From Liolophura sinensis (taxonomy: Eukaryota > Mollusca > Polyplacophora > Chitonida > Chitonidae): a stretch of 64,000 bases of DNA. Location: positions 23,293,608 to 23,357,607 of the forward strand of contig NC_088300.1 in assembly GCF_032854445.1 (NCBI RefSeq). The letters are read 5' to 3'. The notes beneath the pieces are model-generated. The model was not told where the DNA came from. It searched no databases and saw only the letters and a program-made list of their open reading frames with translations. Below, in pieces: positions 35,001-46,900 of the stretch. A program made the translations under genes and the position numbers. How positions within the stretch are numbered: position 1 is the first letter of the stretch; each line of letters starts with the position of its first letter.

Positions 35001-35587
35001 CGATTTGCCTGTGTTTGCTATCGAATACTTGAATCATGCAGTGCCGATTATTCCGTCTTCATCATGTCCTCTTTCGTAAATCAACATCCACCGTAATTTG
35101 AAACCCCCTACCATTACACGTATTAATTACACTTATTTTAGAGTATAAATCCTGATATTTTGCAGCCATTAAAGAAAATAACCCCTCTTTCCACACCCAC
35201 ACCACCCCCGCACCGCCTCCTCTGTTTGTGTTGTGGAAGGGTTCTGTTCGCAAATATATGTGCTTTTCTGCTTGTGCCATTTAAGAGCACATGTATCTAT
35301 GAAACCACCAGTCACCGACGCACCCTGTACTCAACGGCGAGTTGCAAAACTCTAGGTAAACCCGATTTTTCCAATGTATCATTAGCTTTACTGTTTATTT
35401 GAGCAAGTAATCTGATCTTCTCTTTGTTTATTTACAGCCCCCAAAAATGATGCAGTGTGTAGAGAAGGTGTGCTTGACCACAAAAGCCAACAGAGAAAAG
35501 GGTTACTTCTGGCTGGGAAAATCCTGCGTGAAACACCCAAAAGTCAGTGAATACGTGTTCAACACGCTCAATGACATATACGCATAA
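32100..35587 (+). CDS. Small secreted six-cysteine peptide (uncharacterised)
   Basis: Two coding exons, 32100-32246 and 35438-35587, join in phase 0 at CAG|GTAAGT and a TTTATTTACAG acceptor. They encode 98 residues ending in TAA. Residues 1-20 (MARQLISCFLVAMVIAFVTS) are a clear signal peptide, cleaved before about EPIYPAV. The mature chain has exactly six cysteines, C38, C42, C45, C56, C61 and C79: CLFACNIC, then QCVEKVC, then GKSC. An even cysteine number and a start C-x3-C-x2-C suggest three disulfides. The opening spacing recalls the N-terminal cysteine module of opioid-type prohormones, but that is only a pattern resemblance. No dibasic-flanked, amidated peptide is seen. An upstream TATA and 5' UTR exon (30061-30141), the acceptor just before the ATG, and AATAAA at 35764 frame a complete transcription unit. 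It could be a hormone, defence peptide or other secreted factor; I do not recognise the family. Confidence 0.72.
32279..32545 (-). repeat. SINE family A, full length, in intron
   Basis: Minus-strand copy with A-rich tail at the left, actcaaaaatatttcattta, ggcggccagcattgtggtgg, accatccgctggcagac and a tRNA-like head ending at the right with ctcggccacggaggcc. It lies in the intron between the two coding exons of the secreted-peptide gene. Confidence 0.85.
33448..33538. repeat. C-rich low-complexity tract
   Basis: Polypyrimidine/polypurine tract with a C run of about 14 near 33465-33480, followed by ccacc repeats. Prone to slippage and a possible non-B structure. In the peptide-gene intron. Confidence 0.9.
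34350..34594 (-). repeat. SINE family A, full length, in intron
   Basis: Minus-strand copy: gactggtgttttgcgacata, gagcccggggaaacccacga, ccatccgcaggttgctggca and tRNA-like head cctcggccactggggcc. The A-rich tail is eroded. Second SINE in the same intron. Confidence 0.85.
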
Positions 35588-35763
35588 AGGCGTGTCATCA
35601 GCCTGAAGCCGTCCTCTCGGATCCTCCCTTTGCTACCCGATCACGTGATCATACAATCTGCACGTGTCTCCAAGGAGGGCAGCCAAAGATCGAGTTTACA
35701 TGACAGTTTCTATATTATCCCATGTCTGAATGACGAGTGCCATTTTGCATCATGAATGTGTTG

Positions 35764-35769
35764 AATAAA
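35764..35769 (+). promoter_or_regulatory. Poly(A) signal of secreted-peptide gene
   Basis: AATAAA lies 177 bp after the stop codon at 35585-35587, giving a short 3' UTR. Confidence 0.65.
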
Positions 35770-36411
35770 AGGCCACCCCGCAACGCTCATTTCTGTATTG
35801 CTGTCATGCAGTATAAAGTGAATTTGTGTTCCAATTCATTGTTCTCAGAGATAAACCTATCTGAGACAACACTCTCAGATTTTTAAAGCCAATTCACTAT
35901 TTGAAAAGTGTTATTTTTCAATATGAAATCCAAAGCATGACTATAGGCATATAGATCGATCAAGGTGATATTGTTCTGGTTATAGGCCTGCATGAGGCCG
36001 GAAATGGTAAATGTGAATGTAAGCAACCCACATCTGCGCATGCGAATCAGATGACATTAGAGAGCAATCTGATCCACAGTAACATAATTCTGTTACTAAA
36101 TGGACATTTTTGTTCACACAAACACATTAATGAACTCGGTTAATTTATTTCAGACAAATTTTTAGTTTGTAACAATGTCGTGTTAAGATAAAAATATTTA
36201 TAACAATAAATGTGTTTTCTGTGAAGTAAGCATGAATGTTCGCGTCTCTTTGAAGTGTTTATGTATACTAGTATTATCCGTGGATTACGTCCTCCTGTCA
36301 TGCTCGTGGGACTCTGATCTGACATCAACAACAGGAAATCTCATTACAAAAACGAGGCAACACCACACAGTAACAATATACTACTCTAGGACATAAAACA
36401 TTTCCCCTTTT

Positions 36412-36600
36412 GCTTAGCTCAGATGGCTGAAACGCTTGCTAACCATGACAGTCAAACCCTTGACATATGCGTTCGCGTGCTCGAATCCAGAACTAGTTGC
36501 TTCGCCTGCAGGATTAACCCAGGATGTTTGTCCGGTATCTGACCGCCGTCATACAGTGAAGAATTCTTTAGAAGGGCATTTAACACCAAATGAATAAATC
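36412..36600 (+). repeat. tRNA-derived SINE, diverged
   Basis: tRNA-like head gcttagctcagatggctgaa with B-box-like gtgctcgaatcc, and a tail gaagggcatttaacaccaaa then tgaataaa, related to family A at the 3' end but with a different head. Confidence 0.6.
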
Positions 36601-37225
36601 ACTGCTGCATCGGTTATCGATCTGGCAAATCAGTCTAAGGTAAGTAGATATGGCAATACAGGTATTGTCTGTGCGTTAAAATCTATGTGCTTTTTTGTAT
36701 TTGGATAATTTTCCTCAGTTGGCAACACCATTGTTTCAGAACTAGAATCCCGCTTCTGTACATCAGTAGTCGATACGAAATGTTCCTCTCCCCGGTTGGC
36801 TTTACAGAATCACTTGACCATCTCTTTAACAAAGGTCACTGGACTAGGTTCGTGTAGTAATTATCCCAATAAGCCAGATCACAGTCTCTTTCGTCCTTGT
36901 AAAATATAGAATACCTGAATTTTCTACATTGGCAGTTTTCTTCCCCACAGAATTCAGTTAAGAGATCATGGTGTGTTTCTATTGTCACCTTCAGGGCTCA
37001 CAAAAACACGACTCGAAGTAAAGCGTTATCATGTGTGAACAGAACTTGTGCCTTCCTACGTGCGCGCTTCACGTGTCTCCATCGCCCTGTTCTATTGTCT
37101 CTAGGGGCCGACTCCCCAAAGCCATTACTTCAACATTTCAAATAATATTTTGGAACTTGGTTTGGAAGTTTCATGAATTAATATTAGGTTTTAATTAGAC
37201 AAGCAAAATTCCAACTTTTAGTACC

Positions 37226-37320
37226 TCTGCCAGGATTCCTCCCACCATAATGCTGACCGTCGTCGTATAAGTGAAATATTCCTGAGTACGGCGTAAAACA
37301 CCAATCAAATAAATAAATAC
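37226..37320 (+). repeat. SINE family A 3' end
   Basis: ccaccataatgctgaccgtc, gtcgtataagtgaaatattc, tgagtacggcgtaaaacacc and aataaataaat. Confidence 0.85.
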
Positions 37321-38154
37321 TTTTGTGACATCGGCTCGCTGGCTTAGATGAGTAGAGCATTGGCTCGATGCGAATGTCGGGCCGCACGTTCGAATCTAAC
37401 TGTTGCTGTTTTGCTTGCGTCAAAAAGTCCAAAGGTACTCATAGAAGGGCTGTATTTTACTGGTTTCTTCTACACTTAAACTTGACCGTTATACAACATG
37501 TAAATGAAAACTACGTACAGATTTAATCCGCAATCAAAGACACAATCTTGTATATGAGCTCAAAGTCACAAACTATAAAGTGGTGGCTAGGCAAGGGTTT
37601 AGACCATTTCAGTTATGGTGTGCACTCAAATGTTTACTTTTTAGCAAATTCATTTTCCTATTGTCAGTAAATGAACATATCTTATTTAACACCGAATAAA
37701 AATGGCTCGGGGAGCAGTCATATGCGAGATTTGCAAAAACATTTGCAGTTTTGAACAAAAGTTCCCATGACTGTAAAGATATGCCTCCATCTTAATTGAG
37801 CCAAAATTATGTTATTATAATTATGGTTTCGGGTTCCATGCAAAACGCCTAGGCTATAAAGACACCAAAATTCAGCACAAAAGTCCTACTAAAGTAACAC
37901 ACATCAAAAGCATCCAAAACTCTCAATAACTCTCCTTTCTCCCCTTTGACCTGCTTTCATAGGTCTTATATAGACTGGTGGAATTTTCTAGAATAAGAAA
38001 ATTCTTGAACACTTGTTGTAAACAAACAGGCCCCGAACTGAGCGTATTCTGGAACATTCTAAGGCAGAGACAGACAGCAGGCCCTGAACTCAGCATATGT
38101 CAACAGTGGCAAACTAAATTTAGAAGCTGACGGCAGCTGTGCACATAACACCTC

Positions 38155-38286
38155 ATTGCGGATGGCCGTGGGTTTCCCGCGGGCTGTGCCCGGCTTCCTC
38201 CCACCTTAATACTAACCGCCGTCGTATAAGTGAAATATCCTTCGATACGGCGTAAACACCAATAAAATAAATGAATAAATAAATAG
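38155..38286 (+). repeat. SINE family A 3' half
   Basis: gcggatggccgtgggtttcc, ggctgtgcccggcttcctcc, gccgtcgtataagtgaaata and a tail of repeated aataaa. Confidence 0.85.
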
Positions 38287-38826
38287 ACATAAATAACTAT
38301 GTAACTATGATAAATAAAGACTTATCAATAATTGATATAATTGATATCATTAATTCCGGACTGGTTGTTAATCGGTTCGGAACTACTGTGAACTACTATC
38401 CCTTACCATATAGTGTAGCTTTTCTTCTGTTTTCTTTTTGGACGTTTCGATGGTACTTTTTGTAGCGAAGTATGTGTGACAAATGACATGGCATGATTTG
38501 TAATGCAAACGCCCCTTTGTCATCGTTTTGTCAAGTAGATTATCATTCTCCGAACTCTCAGATTTAGACCCGGTTTAATAACTTTCAAGACAGCCGTTGT
38601 GAAACTGAATGATTCCTCCAAACATTTCTTGGCGAAGATGGAACAAAAGTTATCGATGTGATGATTTGGCAGGCCACTTTGTCATCGTTTCGCAGCGAGT
38701 CAAGTATAACAATGACTAGATTATCATTCTACGTGCTCTCAAGATTTTAATCGGTTTTGTGTAACCAGCAACTTTTCTTGTACCGATAACTTCCTCAAAG
38801 AATCCCTTGGCATATATGGAGCAAGG

Positions 38827-41800
38827 CTATCGTATGTCCGCATGAACCGTGCCGCCATCTTTAAGCTGAAGACCCTCGTCACTGACAAACGAAGAACTTT
38901 CTGTTAGGTAATTTTCGCCCGCAGACGAAGGTTTCGGTTCGTCTCGCCTTGACTTTTCTTCTTCTATTTCTTCATTGAGGATTGAAGGATTTTCCTTCAT
39001 CAACTCTTCGTAAACCTCCGCTTCAGTTTCTGCATTTTTGTCTCCTTTTTTATCTTGGTACAAACAGCACACGGCAATGCCAATGACAGCCGATACAATT
39101 ACTGCTCCACATCCGATGAGGTAAATTTGATTAGACATCAGCCTTTCAATAAAGTATACACCTCCTCCGACCGTGACGTTGACCCTATTTGTGACCCACA
39201 GCCGCATACTGCTGGGGTCGTTTATGGTGCACTCCCACAGTCCGGCGAAATCAGGACCGATGTCTTCGAAATATTCCACGTTTATTGTCTGTGGGGGAGT
39301 AGTTCCGTAATCTTTGTAAATCTCCCCGTTATGAAACCAAATCTGCTGAAGTCCTGCGTAGAGAAGCCCTAGAGAAGCACCGTTGCAGTAGAGTTGGAGG
39401 TTTCTGTGTTGCCGTGTATGGAGTTTAAAACTGGACTTGACAACCAGCACGTACACAGCTACCGTCTGTCGTAGTTTGGGTTGCCATTCCAACTGACACA
39501 GGTACACACCAATATCAGCAGCTACTACAGATTGGATAAGAAGATCCCCATTGTCGTATGACATCCGGGACGGATCCAGTTTGAACGGCTGACCATTTTT
39601 CACCCAGAATGTAGACGTTCGGGGATAAGATTCTTTAATCTTGTCTGCCACGGGTGTCCCACACACAAATGCTACGCTTTGATGTTCAACTTTGTCGTAG
39701 TTATTGTACATTTTCTTTAAATCTTCTTTCAACTCGTTCGTTAACTCTTCTGGTAACGTTGGTGCAGTACCGTTTTGTGGACAGGTGAAATAGTTGCAAA
39801 CGTCTGCCTTTGTTTCCTGATTTTTGCCGGCACATTCATTTCCAGTCGAACTAGGTGAAGGATTATTGCATTCGCGATATCTTGTCCCTACAAAACAAAC
39901 AAATGTTAAAAAAGACCACTCAGTGCTAAAGTCGTGTGCATTGAATAATTAACCTTTCCCAACACCCGAAAAATTAAGATTTTTTAGAATTCGACTTAAA
40001 TGTATAGTATCTTGCTTTATTTTGTTGTCATGTTTGGTTTTCGAATCATCAATGGTATTTATTCAAAGTAACTGGTGATTATGTGCGACATACTGCTCCA
40101 ATACACCAAACTTTCACGATATTTCATTCATTCTTTATTTCACTCCTGCCACCCAAGATGGCACCAGAGGTAAACACGTATATTTAGGCCTACATTTTAC
40201 AGGTTACGAGTGACCATTTGTCAAATATCACACTGTCGCTGTTGCTCTGGTTTTAATCTCTATACTATACATGTTTAATTATATTGTATTCCTGCATAGG
40301 CAGGATTCTGCTGGTGGACTAAGCATCCCCGAGACCTGGTCCCTTTGCATTGTTTTAACGTTATTGTATGTTGAATATGATGACAACTTAGCATTTTGAG
40401 TAATTCTAGACCAGTGACGTCTAATAAATTGCAATTAACTTCACTGGAAGTTTTTTTTTACCTAATTCTGCTTAAACCATGGAGCTAGGAGGCGTGTAAT
40501 TTCCTACTATTTATGCATTTACATGAACAATTACAATAACACCCTGACTGAGGTAAAGAGATGGTAAGATGTACACATCTAAAGAGCAACTGACAAATTG
40601 TTTGAGACTCTTAACTTTAAATTATGTTTCAAAGATAAACACAAGGGAAGTTTAATCAGCTATTGTGAAAAGAGGTGATCTTGATTTTGCAAAGAGTAGC
40701 CAGTCCACCATAATGGCGATTAGCAAAGTTCTGATGCTGTCCGAGTGGGTGCGTCGGTTACATGTATGTTATTTCTATATTATTGTCTTTATTATAAAGC
40801 ATAATGGGGTGATGTAAATACAGAATTACTCTAAGATCACGGGACCCATTTTTCGACGTGCAACGTTGGGACTTTAAGGGCAGAGCCGACGACAGGACCG
40901 AGTTCAAGGTTTGTGAATGTAACGATTTAAAGCGGTTAACGTGGAAGCTAAGTTGGGAACATGGCCAACCGATCCCAGAGGCAAATAATGGTACACATTT
41001 CTATATGATATGCCAAATGTTAGGTTTTCGGGTATTCGACAGTATTCGTCAAAAGTAAATTATGTTTGTATATGGCATGGTTGTCTTATGATTAAGAGTT
41101 TCCTTAAGACCATTACAAAATTGCATAAACTGCTGGACTCATTTCGTTAACAATGCAAATTGCCTGTTTGCAGAAGAAAGGCTATTTTGTCGAGGCCTAG
41201 AACTGGCGTTTTGTTTTTGTTTTAGATACCTGGGCTGGTTCCACATGTGGCAGTACAGCTCCACGCCGACCATTTTCCCCAAGATCCATCCACAGGGCAG
41301 ACGCTTGTCTTCTCACAGGGCTTGGTTTCCATTGCCTTTCCTACACATGGCTTTCCAGCACCCAGCGGGGACGGGTTATTGCACTCACGGTACCGTGTAT
41401 GCACACCGCCGCCGCACGACGTGCTGCACACCTGTGACCACATACTCCACTTGCCCCATTGACCGTCAATTTTGCTACACGGTGGACCGGAGGAACAGAG
41501 TATGCTTTGCTCGGGTGACCCCTCACATGGACCACCGTGGCCCATACAGGACCGCGTTCGAGTCTTCTTCCTCTGTCCACAGTCAGGTTCACATTCCGAC
41601 CAAGGCGACCATTCCGACCACGACTTTCGGCACAGGTAGCCGTCCGTAGTTTCGCAGGGAAGGACGTCGTACTCGCCTAATCCATGAGAGCTCTTCACGC
41701 ACGTATACCCAAGAGATTGCCCCGAACATTGCCTGGATCGGTAGGCTAGTACTCCAGGTTTATGGCAGTCTTCATTACACATCCAAGCGGACCACGTCGT

Positions 41801-42316
41801 CCATTCACCGTATGCAACAACAACGGCCCTTTTTTCTCGATTCAGATCATCTGGACATTCTAAAACGCAAGCTTTTTGCTTGAAACTGCGTAACCTGTCG
41901 TTGGCAGGACATTGAAATGTGGTAGTTTTGTCTGTTTTTACAGTTGGTTGGCATTGTCGAGTTTGACGCTGAATGCCGACTTCTCCGCAACGCCTCTCCG
42001 GATTGGTTCTGCAGCCGCCTAGATTCAACCAGCCCGTCCATGCACCGGTGAAAGGTCCCGATCCTTGACACTGAGAGCCGATATAACATGTCCTGTGTTC
42101 TCTCGGCTGCCCTTCACAGAAGCTCGTCACAGACGGACGTTCGGACGGGAAACAACCGCTGTCGTCATGACACACCAAACACAACCTGCGTTTGTGTTGG
42201 AATCCGTGGCTATCACTACACAACCTTGGACAACCTGTACTCCAGCTTGACCAGGGACTCCAAGTGACCTTGCCAAACGCTGCAGATGTGACGATCAAGA
42301 TTATCAGCAACAACAT
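38827..42316 (-). CDS. Type I membrane protein: six TSP1 repeats, two Ig domains
   Basis: Two exons on the minus strand, 41230-42316 and 38827-39887, join in phase 1 (CCCAG|GTATCT donor, TTTTGTAG acceptor) to give 715 residues. The sixth TSP1 repeat is split by the intron and reads through cleanly. Residues 1-15 are a signal peptide. TSP1 repeats lie at about 17-83, 88-154, 168-229, 232-280, 284-341 and 343-398. They carry WxxW C-mannosylation motifs (WSPWSSW, WTTWSAW, WSEWSPW, WGKWSMW, WGKWSAW) and CxxS/TCG O-fucosylation sites (CSTSCG, CTATCG). A furin-like REKR lies at 160-163. Ig domain 1 spans about 425-515 (C438, W457, C493) and Ig domain 2 about 516-604 (C530, W546, DFAGLWEC with C582). 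The membrane segment is about 617-639. The acidic 76-residue tail has tyrosine motifs YEEL and NYLT. This looks like a cell-surface adhesion, guidance or immune receptor; UNC5 has the same modules in the opposite order. An extra 5' UTR exon is possible. Confidence 0.85.
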
Positions 42317-42416
42317 TACAGCCTATTATGATAGTCGCATTCTGCCTTTTGTGTACGTCCATTGTCCTGCAACCATTTTCTAACGATCCCCATATCGACG
42401 TCATAATACAAACGCC

Positions 42417-43978
42417 ACTCTACGTCACTTCCCGGCATGACTGTCGTCATCAAGTATGAAGTCATAGTAAATATGAGCACATTTTGGTTTTGTCGTTTTG
42501 TAGGTCTACATAATGGGGAACTGGAGGACTAGCCTAGTTCCCTGACGTATTCAGTGCACCTTGAATGTGAAGCGATTACCTCCATCTGTCGTCAGGGGCA
42601 GGAAGCCATCCAAACTTGAGGACGAGCTACACAGAGGTCCCAAGTGACAGTAGAACGTATCGTATTCTTCTGTGACATTGCAGTACGTGTGTACTTCACA
42701 GATATTTTATGAGCACACATACACTGGTAATGGTGACGTAATAAAGGAAACAACAAATGAGTTCACAGCTTTGGACCGTCTTCATAGAGGCTGGAAGGAG
42801 TTTTACGAGTTCCCCATTGAAAACATTTTTATACCGATGCTGTCCCACTGTATACGAAAACAGGACCAATCATCGACTGCTCTATCTGTTATGTCGAGCA
42901 CGAAAACGAGGATGTACCGATATCTCATCGCTAATAATTCACACTGGGAATGGACATAAGCTAGAGGGTCGCAGATATAAAGCTATTTTGTGTCGTGGTG
43001 TCAATTCACACATTGTTTTGCATTTTCATCAATTTCATTGTGATGAAAGTTTTTAATCTTGTGTATTTCACTGACTAAGTTCGGTGGATAACTCTGGGCT
43101 CTCCGGGCTTTGCAGGCTCTCCGGATTTCTACACCCATAAACCTGATCACTGTCATATAAGTGAAATATTCTTGAGCTCTAATCAAATAAACAAAAAAAA
43201 TACATTGTGTATTAAAATTACATTTTAGCTCAATCATATTCACTGAACATGAATGAGAGATTTAAAAAAGGATAACAAATGTACATTTTTGCATTATGCC
43301 ATTGAAGCAGTTTTATTTCTGTACTTGTACAGTACTTCATGTGAAAGGGTCATCATCAAAATCTCCTTATATTCCACAGGGCTTCGAGGAGTATTCCGCA
43401 TCTGTATGAATAACAGAATCAGAGAAACAATAAACGGTAACTTGTGTTTACAGATTTAGAGGAGCGAGATGGACTCGATGAGTAAGGCGATCACAAACCG
43501 ATCTCCGTAAATAGCTGACCTGTTGGCGAAAACAAGGCTGACATGAGAGATATGAAAACAGCCAATGAGAAAGTTACCTCGGAAGCAATGACGGTGACCC
43601 ATTCTTGGCCCTGTATGACCCTGTAAGGCTCCCGTATCTGACCTACGTCCTATACACCTACCCCTCAACCGGAGTATATGACTGATTCAGTAGCAGTATA
43701 AATTAACACAACTAACCTGCACGATCACGGAGTAAAAGGTTACCAGTTACATGAAAGTAAGCAAAGACTAAGGATCCATTCCTCAAAAGGACTTTTTGGT
43801 TCATTCACTATAATATTTGAAATCTAGTTCATAATTCCAGAAATTTAATTAATCAAAGTGTTAGCTCTTAAAATCACAAAACAAACGTTAGTAAAAAATG
43901 CTTTTTCCATGCAGCAGATTCCAGAGATCGAAATGTGTTTATCTTGTTGTATATACCTGTTTTATGTTTTTCGCGGCA
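42417..43978. other. Intergenic interval upstream of TSP1/Ig gene
   Basis: Contains the presumed promoter of the TSP1/Ig gene on its left side and a degraded SINE at 43.09-43.20 kb. No TATA box or further exon was recognised. Confidence 0.5.
43085..43196 (+). repeat. Degenerate SINE family A 3' end
   Basis: gtcatataagtgaaatattc, ttgagctctaatcaaataaa and caaaaaaaa tail; the preceding body is scrambled. Confidence 0.65.
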
Positions 43979-46900
43979 TCATATGTCCTGATCGGCAAAG
44001 TGTTTTTCAAAGTAACAGGTGCCGACAGCCTGTTCTCCCCCCATGATGATCTGCTGGTCTTCTTTGATGACAAGCTTGTCACAGCGATACCCCGGCTCTG
44101 GTGGACAGTCAAGATCGCTGTAACACGGGTAACCCGGCCAGTCCGTCGTGGCAACTTCCGGATTCCCTGTCGGCGGGAACGCTTTCACCTTCAAACACAT
44201 AACACAAAAGCAAAGATAGAATTGTACCTGTCCGTTTGTATATGCTCGGATACATGGTTAAAATTTACCGAAAGATACAGCCAACATGCAGTGTTACCCA
44301 CACCCCACCCCAACTTGCTCCAAATGAAACCCGCAATGTTGTCATTTATCATCATTTTTGTATGGGCCAGATCCGCCCAACGTCTACAACTGTCGCTTTG
44401 ATCATCAGCATATATACATAGAAACCTGACTACAAAAGTGCTCGCTTGAATGCAAAACTTCAGGTCAATACGTGAAAACCTATATATTTACCTTCGCATG
44501 GATTCTAATACACAAAACAGGCGTGAAGTTCATGAACTTGATAATTTATAGTAATTGATGTATATGGAGCGCATTCACAATGGAACACCCACCTCGTGTT
44601 ATTTTACTTTTGTTATAAGTATACAAAACCTGAAGCGCTTCCATGCAGTAATTTTCCAGATATCACCCGTGATATCATTTATTTTAACATTAATTCTACT
44701 AAATATGAGATACAAAATCGTGAAATTCATGATTTACACACAGGAGAACACCTCCTCGTGTTATCATGCTTTAAATGTATGCAAAATCTGGGATCAATAA
44801 ATGAGTACCATCCGTAACACTAACCTTTTCCCCCGGGGCTCTGCCCACTTTCCTCCCACCATAATGCTGGCCGCCATCGTATAAATGAAATATTCTTGAG
44901 TACGGCGTAAAACACTGATCAGTTAAATAAATAAAATAACATTAACCTTGACACTCATTCCAACAGTGAATGCAAAAGAGGTGGAGTCGCGAATTTTGTA
45001 ATTTATGGTAATAAATTCAAGCCGGAGTACAAACAATGGAACATCCCCAGCGCGCTGCTGTACTTTAGCTGCATGCAGAATCTGAGCTCAATTCATGTTG
45101 TAGTTTTTCAGATATCACTGTTAATGTTTACCTTAACATTGCCTCTCACTGTTACTGGACAATGTCGCGAACTGTAGCGAACCAGTTGCAGCTCTGTATC
45201 TAACGTACACTGAATTCGCGACAAAGGGGAACATTTACAGTGTACACATCTATATTAATTTGGACGTAAGATAGGACTGTGTTACTTGATTCTCACAAAT
45301 CTCCAGAGAGATTAAGAACTTTTTATGAATATGTTGTATAAAAATCAAAGCCAATATATCTGTTTAGGTTTACTGGCTTGAAGCAAAAAGTCTGGCTTTA
45401 AAATAGCCACAAACACAGCAGCACAGCACAAGTCCAGTGCTACCCACAGAGCCAGCCTAATTTGAACCCATGGCATGACAACTAGCTATGTGCTACTCGA
45501 TATATCTTGTTACTTGTGTATATTTCATATTATTATCTTCTACTAATACCATGCCAACGAATGGACCATACGGCGGCATTGTATAAAATAGTTTCGATCC
45601 TGTCGCCTTCGTCGTGACATCCACCCTTGCATTTTATTATGACCCTGTAGGTTCCACGAAAAGTTACGTCACTGACCCCATAATTTCAAAATTGAATCGC
45701 CGACTTTTAATTTGTCATGTCCAGACAGGATATCATATGAATATCTTATCATTTTCAGTTTCTATCGTTCTTCCGCATATTAAAATAAAGTTCTTAAGGA
45801 TCTATTGATGACGACTGAGGAGAAATATACTGTACACTAGATATAAGGGCTGGAACCCAAAAAAGTATGTTTTCAGATAACCACCATCAGAGCTTAAAGA
45901 TACACTAACATGGCGTAGGCAGGGTAAATGAATTGAGGTATTAGTGGGAGTCTCGGGTAAGCCACCGCAACTCCACAGGTGCCTGAGAACCCACCTGACA
46001 TAATGTCGCAGCTGATGTACCCAGATACGTTGAAATAGATTAGAGGGTTTTAATTAAAGGCCTACACAAAAGCATCCTAAAGTTTACTCTTCATAGTTCA
46101 GAAAAATGTACCCTTATAGCATCGCTGCGCAAAAACATGCACTGAAAAAGAACCAAAATCATCCAAAGGCTGTATGGAATCCGTTTAAATTATGCCAACA
46201 TCATGATGAAAAGCTTTGCCCAAGCCTAAATCATACCCATGTTATATACCGGAACGGCTCTTCCCGCTGAACCCTGGAGAATGTTTCCTGTGCCAATCAA
46301 TGTTCATAATTGACAAGACACAAGTAGGTGTAATACTGAAGTGAATCCACCGCTTTAAGGAAGGATCAGTATGATTTGGATGATCAGTATGGTATTTCAG
46401 GTATAAAGTAACTTTAGCAGAAAGGCGTGCGCTTTTAATAGCCACTGACAAAGGAATCATCGACTTCTTGGAACCTGTACGTCTCCTCAAGCAACTTTGA
46501 TGAATTGTGTCAGCGCGTCTGGAAAACTCGGTAGTAATTAGGTGTAATATCCATACAGACAGAAATACAGACACGCAATGCTGCGTCACAAAGCGAATAT
46601 AATGTCCGTTAGTACGCTCAAACTTATGTAGGATGTGTACCAGCAATGTTCCTAGAATCAGATCAGATCTGTACAAGCAATGTTCCTAGAATTATATCTG
46701 ACTTGAACCAGCATTGTTCAAAGAATTAGATGTGGCCTGCAACACCAATGTTCCTCGAATCAGATTTGACCTGTACCAGCAATGTTCCTAGAATCATAAA
46801 CAACGCGAATTCCTACTCATCGAACAAATTATTTAAATCGGTAATAATATTTCAGAACATTTATCACAACACGACATTTATTGACTACTATTTGATAAAT

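Larger units (their letters stand above)
35790..38826. other. Intergenic interval
   Basis: Between the secreted-peptide gene and the convergent TSP1/Ig gene. It holds three SINE fragments (36.4, 37.2 and 38.2 kb) and a tRNA-like stretch at 37.33-37.40 kb (tggcttagatgagtagagc, then cgttcgaatct) that is probably another SINE head. No gene is evident. Confidence 0.6.

Noticed and set aside
41245-41649. 134-codon frame opposite the TSP1 repeats
   Set aside because: Mirror of the cysteine- and tryptophan-rich coding strand; the minus-strand reading is the clear gene.
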